From positions 1 to 8,175 of the forward strand of contig DAOVLD010000062.1 in assembly GCA_030631445.1 (NCBI GenBank): 8,175 bases of DNA, in the 5' to 3' direction. This document shows, one piece after another, positions 5,302-8,175 of the stretch. The notes under the pieces were generated by a model. That model was not told where the DNA came from and made no database searches. It was given only the letters and a program-made list of their open reading frames with translations. Within the stretch, counting starts at the first letter, position 1; the number at the start of each line of letters is the position of its first letter. The translations under genes were made by a program, and so were the position numbers. Source of the DNA: Bacteroidota bacterium (GTDB lineage Bacteria; Bacteroidota; Bacteroidia; Bacteroidales; VadinHA17).

Positions 5302-7242
5302 ATGTTTAGAGGCGCTTCGGTATATTTATTAGTCTCTCTTTTTCTTGTTTTATTTGCAGGAAGCGGTATTGCACAAGAAAATGCTATACAGGTTGAGCGA
5401 TCAACAGATAAAATACTTCTGGAAGGGAAACCTTATTATATACATGTTGTAAAAAAAGGACAAACTCTTTATTCCATAAGCAAAGTTTACAAGGTTTCTC
5501 AAAAGGAGATATCAAGAGAAAATCCAACTGTTGCATTTGGTTTAAGGCCTGGTCAGGCATTGAAAATCCCGATTTATCCTGAAAAGCCTGAACATAAAAT
5601 GCCGGGTGAGACTGAAGATTTTATTTTCTACGAAATTGAATCCGGTCAAACTGTTTTTTTTATTGCAAAAAAATTTGATACTACTGTTGAAGTAATTCTG
5701 GATAATAATCCTGATATCAAAATAGATGACATTGCTGTTGGAACTATAATAAAGATACCCAAGAGAAAATACCAGGTGAGGGAACAGAAATTTGAGTTTT
5801 CTGAACAGGATTATATTTTCCACAAGGTAAGAAAGAAAGAGACAATTTATGCCATCTCAAAGAGATATGGTATTTCAGTTAGGGAATTGAAGAAAGCTAA
5901 TGTAGGATTGAGATGGGGACTAAAAACCGGGCAGTATCTCAGGATTCCCTCTTCGAAGGAATCTCCGGATTCAACATGCCTGATAGTAAAAGATGCAGAT
6001 TATGAGGAAGATACTTCAGATATATTTTGTGCATCGCTACCGGATATTTCTAATCGTACATTGAAAGTTGCACTATTTCTGCCGTTTTATCTGGATGAAA
6101 ATAGTGAAAGGTCCTATATCGATTCATCTGAGGTGGATGACCATGGCGAAAAGATAATGGAGATTATTAAGAGAGATAAGACATGGGTATATCCGCGTAG
6201 TACATACTTTCTTGATTTTATGCTGGGAGTAAAGTTAGCTCTTGATTCTTTACAAAAAGAAGGGATATCGGTTGAACTTTTTTGTTTTGATACAGAAGCT
6301 GATACTTCAGTTGTCAGGGAAATTGTTGAAATGAATGATCTATCGGGGATGGATCTGATAATCGGACCAGTCTATCAATATAATTTATCTATAGTAGCGC
6401 CTTATGCAATGAATTTGCGAATTCCACTTGTTTCCCCTTTATCATCCAAAGGTAATCTAACAGAAATCAATCCATACCTTTTTCAGATAGTTCCAACTAT
6501 TGATGCAGAATTTGAAAAACTTGCCAGCTATGTTTCTAATTATCATGAATATAATATTATATTGATCCATTCAGGCGATTTGCGTGAAGAGGATAATATT
6601 TTTGCTTTAAAGAGAAATCTGTTCAGGTATTTTGCCTATCGCACATTCTTTGATGAGGTAATTTTCAAAGAGATTGTTTATAATGAGGATTTTACTGCAA
6701 ATGATACAATAAATAGTGTTGAACATTCTCTTTCAAAGCAGGTTGAGAACCTGATTATTGTTCCATCAGGGCTGGAGACTTTTGCAAGTGAGATCCTGGC
6801 AAGTTTGCATACCTTTTCGAAAGACTATTCGATCACTGTTCTTGGTTATCCAACCTGGATGAAATTCAGGAATATTGAATTGAAATATTTTTATGACCTT
6901 AGCGTACAGATATTTACACCTTTTTTCATAAACTACGATAATTACAGGGTGAAGAATTTTCTCAGGAAATACAAGCATAATTTCAATACCGAACCAGATC
7001 AATTCAGTTATGCTTGGAAGGGATATGACATTGCCTATTATTTTATAAGCGGATTATCAAGGTATGGTGATCATTTTCTCCGATGTCACAAAGATTATAA
7101 ACCACAGTTGCTTGAAGCTGATTTTGAATTTAAAAGGGTGAATTCACACGGCGGTTATGCAAATAACCATTTCCGAATGCTGAAATTTACACCTGATCAT
7201 GAAATTCTGGATATAAACAATAATGAAGCAAAACAGGATTAG
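5302..7242 (+). CDS. Secreted protein with three LysM domains and a PBP1-like domain
   Basis: A 646-residue exported protein. The N-terminus (1-24) is a signal peptide with a long hydrophobic core and a likely cut after SGIA, before Q25; there is no lipobox cysteine. Three LysM domains follow: 46-91 (YIHVVKKGQTLYSISKVY), 108-153 (FYEIESGQTVFFIAKKF) and 171-216 (YIFHKVRKKETIYAISKRYG). Each has the usual opening strand, helix and closing LRIP or IKIP strand. LysM binds N-acetylglucosamine-containing glycans, here most likely peptidoglycan. After a linker (217-252), residues about 253-590 resemble a type I periplasmic-binding fold: LKVALFLPF (254-262), FMLGVKLALDSL (306-317), MDLIIGPVYQYN (350-361), IPLVSPLSS (374-382), IILIHSG (419-425) and AWKGYDIAYYFISGL (571-585). 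Such LysM plus PBP1-type proteins are common in Bacteroidota and poorly characterised. The protein probably acts in the periplasm at the cell wall, as a ligand sensor or an adaptor for wall enzymes; this is inferred. The stop is 15 bases from the convergent kinase gene, with no terminator visible. Confidence 0.87.
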   Translation: MFRGASVYLLVSLFLVLFAGSGIAQENAIQVERSTDKILLEGKPYYIHVVKKGQTLYSISKVYKVSQKEISRENPTVAFGLRPGQALKIPIYPEKPEHKMPGETEDFIFYEIESGQTVFFIAKKFDTTVEVILDNNPDIKIDDIAVGTIIKIPKRKYQVREQKFEFSEQDYIFHKVRKKETIYAISKRYGISVRELKKANVGLRWGLKTGQYLRIPSSKESPDSTCLIVKDADYEEDTSDIFCASLPDISNRTLKVALFLPFYLDENSERSYIDSSEVDDHGEKIMEIIKRDKTWVYPRSTYFLDFMLGVKLALDSLQKEGISVELFCFDTEADTSVVREIVEMNDLSGMDLIIGPVYQYNLSIVAPYAMNLRIPLVSPLSSKGNLTEINPYLFQIVPTIDAEFEKLASYVSNYHEYNIILIHSGDLREEDNIFALKRNLFRYFAYRTFFDEVIFKEIVYNEDFTANDTINSVEHSLSKQVENLIIVPSGLETFASEILASLHTFSKDYSITVLGYPTWMKFRNIELKYFYDLSVQIFTPFFINYDNYRVKNFLRKYKHNFNTEPDQFSYAWKGYDIAYYFISGLSRYGDHFLRCHKDYKPQLLEADFEFKRVNSHGGYANNHFRMLKFTPDHEILDINNNEAKQD

Positions 7243-7257
7243 TGTCAAGGCAAAAGT

Positions 7258-8082
7258 TTATTTTACATTTCCATTTGCAAGTGTAATCGCTGCTCCTATA
7301 ACTGTAGCAAAATCTGCATTTTCAGGTATAATAAATTTTGTTTTGTGAAGATCCGCCACACGGTTAAGAATTCCTTTTAAAGGTTTGATACTTGTTAATT
7401 TTCCGGTGAGAATTATTGTTTCTAAATTATTTGCATGAGCAGCAGCAATACTTAATACTCCTATAGTTTGTCCGACAAGGTTTAAAATTGCAAGTGCAAC
7501 ATCTTTGTCGGTAGCTTCGTCAGCCAGTTTTCCAAAGTTTGAGGCAGTGGTGGATGCAGGAAGATTGTTTATTGGTCTTCCGGCGATATCTCCCACTGTC
7601 AGATCAACACGATTAAGATTTCCCCTGGATGCCATATCAACTAATGTTTTCAGGTTGGTGATATTAAGCATTTTTCTTGCTAAACCAAGCAATGTCCCAC
7701 CGCCAACTCCACTTCCGCCCCAGTGTTTAATTCCCTTTTCATTAACAGTAACAATTGCAGTTCCTGTTCCCATGCTTACAACAACACCTTTGTCAACACC
7801 AGATAAAAAGGAACCCGCTGTTCCAATTGCAGTAAATTCATCGACTTTTACCACCGGAATCCCAAATAATTTGGGCTTCACTTCATTTGAACCCACACCT
7901 GTTGCAGCAATAGTAGCTACTTCATTCAACGAAGCGCCTATAGCTTCAAGAAATTTTCCAAGAGCACCGGCTGCTGAAGTAACAGGATCATCTGCTTTTA
8001 CTGTCAGTGGGTTAATTATTTTCGATTCCTTAAGTCCGACAATATCCGTTGTTGTTCCGCCAATATCTATTCCTATTATCAT
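7258..8082 (-). CDS. coaW: Type II pantothenate kinase
   Basis: Phosphorylates pantothenate with ATP, the first step of coenzyme A synthesis, in the cytosol. The 274-residue product has the ASKHA-fold motifs of the type II family, like Staphylococcus aureus CoaW: the phosphate-1 loop D6-IGGT-10 near the start, E82 in DEFTAIG (matching the catalytic glutamate of EFDAASQG), the phosphate-2 loop SMGTGTAIV (103-111), the glycine-rich WGGSGVGGGTLLGL (121-134), SNFGKL (181-186) and the late TGKLTS loop (226-231). The ATG at 8080-8082 is chosen because it puts the first strand MIIGIDIGGT at the end, as in homologues. A longer frame from a TTG at 8101-8103 is rejected, since that codon lies inside the promoter -7 element. 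It overlaps nothing and ends 15 bases from the LysM gene. Other ASKHA kinases (BadF/BadG type, N-acetylglucosamine kinases) are less likely because the whole order of motifs fits CoaW. Confidence 0.85.
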   Translation of the reverse strand: MIIGIDIGGTTTDIVGLKESKIINPLTVKADDPVTSAAGALGKFLEAIGASLNEVATIAATGVGSNEVKPKLFGIPVVKVDEFTAIGTAGSFLSGVDKGVVVSMGTGTAIVTVNEKGIKHWGGSGVGGGTLLGLARKMLNITNLKTLVDMASRGNLNRVDLTVGDIAGRPINNLPASTTASNFGKLADEATDKDVALAILNLVGQTIGVLSIAAAHANNLETIILTGKLTSIKPLKGILNRVADLHKTKFIIPENADFATVIGAAITLANGNVK

Positions 8083-8100
8083 ACAGATACAAATTTGGGG

Positions 8101-8108
8101 CAAATATA
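8101..8108 (-). promoter_or_regulatory. Probable promoter -7 element of the pantothenate kinase gene
   Basis: On the minus strand TATATTTG matches TAnnTTTG exactly. It lies 18 bases upstream of the ATG at 8080-8082, so the transcript would begin near 8095 with a very short leader. TTTA at 8131-8134, 22 bases upstream, is a possible -33 element with one mismatch. The rest of the right edge to 8175 is AT-rich with no gene seen. Confidence 0.55.
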
Positions 8109-8175
8109 GAACATAGTTTCACAAATTGATTAAAAATAAGCTTAATTTTCAAGTTTCATAAATAATTAGTTAATA

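Noticed and set aside
8083..8103. Seven-residue N-terminal extension of the pantothenate kinase from a TTG
   Set aside because: The TTG lies within the TATATTTG promoter element and the extension (MPQICIC) precedes the normal first beta strand of the fold.
7505..8116. Plus-strand open frame of 203 codons opposite the pantothenate kinase
   Set aside because: It is antisense to a gene with clear motifs; its Pro/Ser/Thr/Val-rich, low-complexity sequence is a mirror of the Gly/Ala/Thr/Asn-rich kinase.

Overview
The window looks like chromosomal DNA from a member of the Bacteroidota. It is AT-rich. Several starts are preceded by the Bacteroidota-type promoter -7 element TAnnTTTG, and most starts lack a strong Shine-Dalgarno sequence. 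The protein set (a three-LysM protein with a periplasmic-binding fold, a PKD lipoprotein, and IF-3 and L35 of Bacteroidota type) fits the same phylum. Genus or species cannot be given from this sequence alone.

Layout. Positions 11-2763, minus strand, hold the conserved translation operon thrS - infC - rpmI, which leaves the window before an expected rplT. The gaps are only 25 and 31 bases, so the genes are probably co-transcribed from a promoter seen just upstream of thrS. The infC reading frame has no ATG, GTG, TTG or CTG at its homology-supported start. It appears to begin at ATA, behind an AAGGGGG ribosome-binding site. Positions 2764-3117 form a divergent intergenic region packed with structure: three 9-bp tandem repeats at the thrS promoter, a 91-bp two-fold symmetric palindrome, and an 11-bp inverted repeat whose right arm covers the ribosome-binding site of the next gene. 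Positions 3118-3795, plus strand, encode a small PKD-domain lipoprotein. Positions 3796-4100 contain a large imperfect palindrome built of degenerate CAAATAN heptads. Positions 4101-5162, minus strand, encode an unrecognised helical protein. Positions 5302-7242, plus strand, encode a secreted protein with three LysM domains and a type I periplasmic-binding-protein-like region. Positions 7258-8082, minus strand, encode a type II pantothenate kinase (first step of coenzyme A synthesis) with its own promoter.

How the genes relate. Only the thrS-infC-rpmI block is a clear functional unit: tRNA charging, initiation and ribosome assembly. The remaining genes alternate in strand and are probably separate transcription units. 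The lipoprotein and the LysM protein act in the cell envelope; the pantothenate kinase is cytosolic. I found no phage, insertion sequence with transposase, CRISPR array, toxin-antitoxin pair or defence system. The points most worth following up are the AUA start of infC and the two intergenic palindromic elements.
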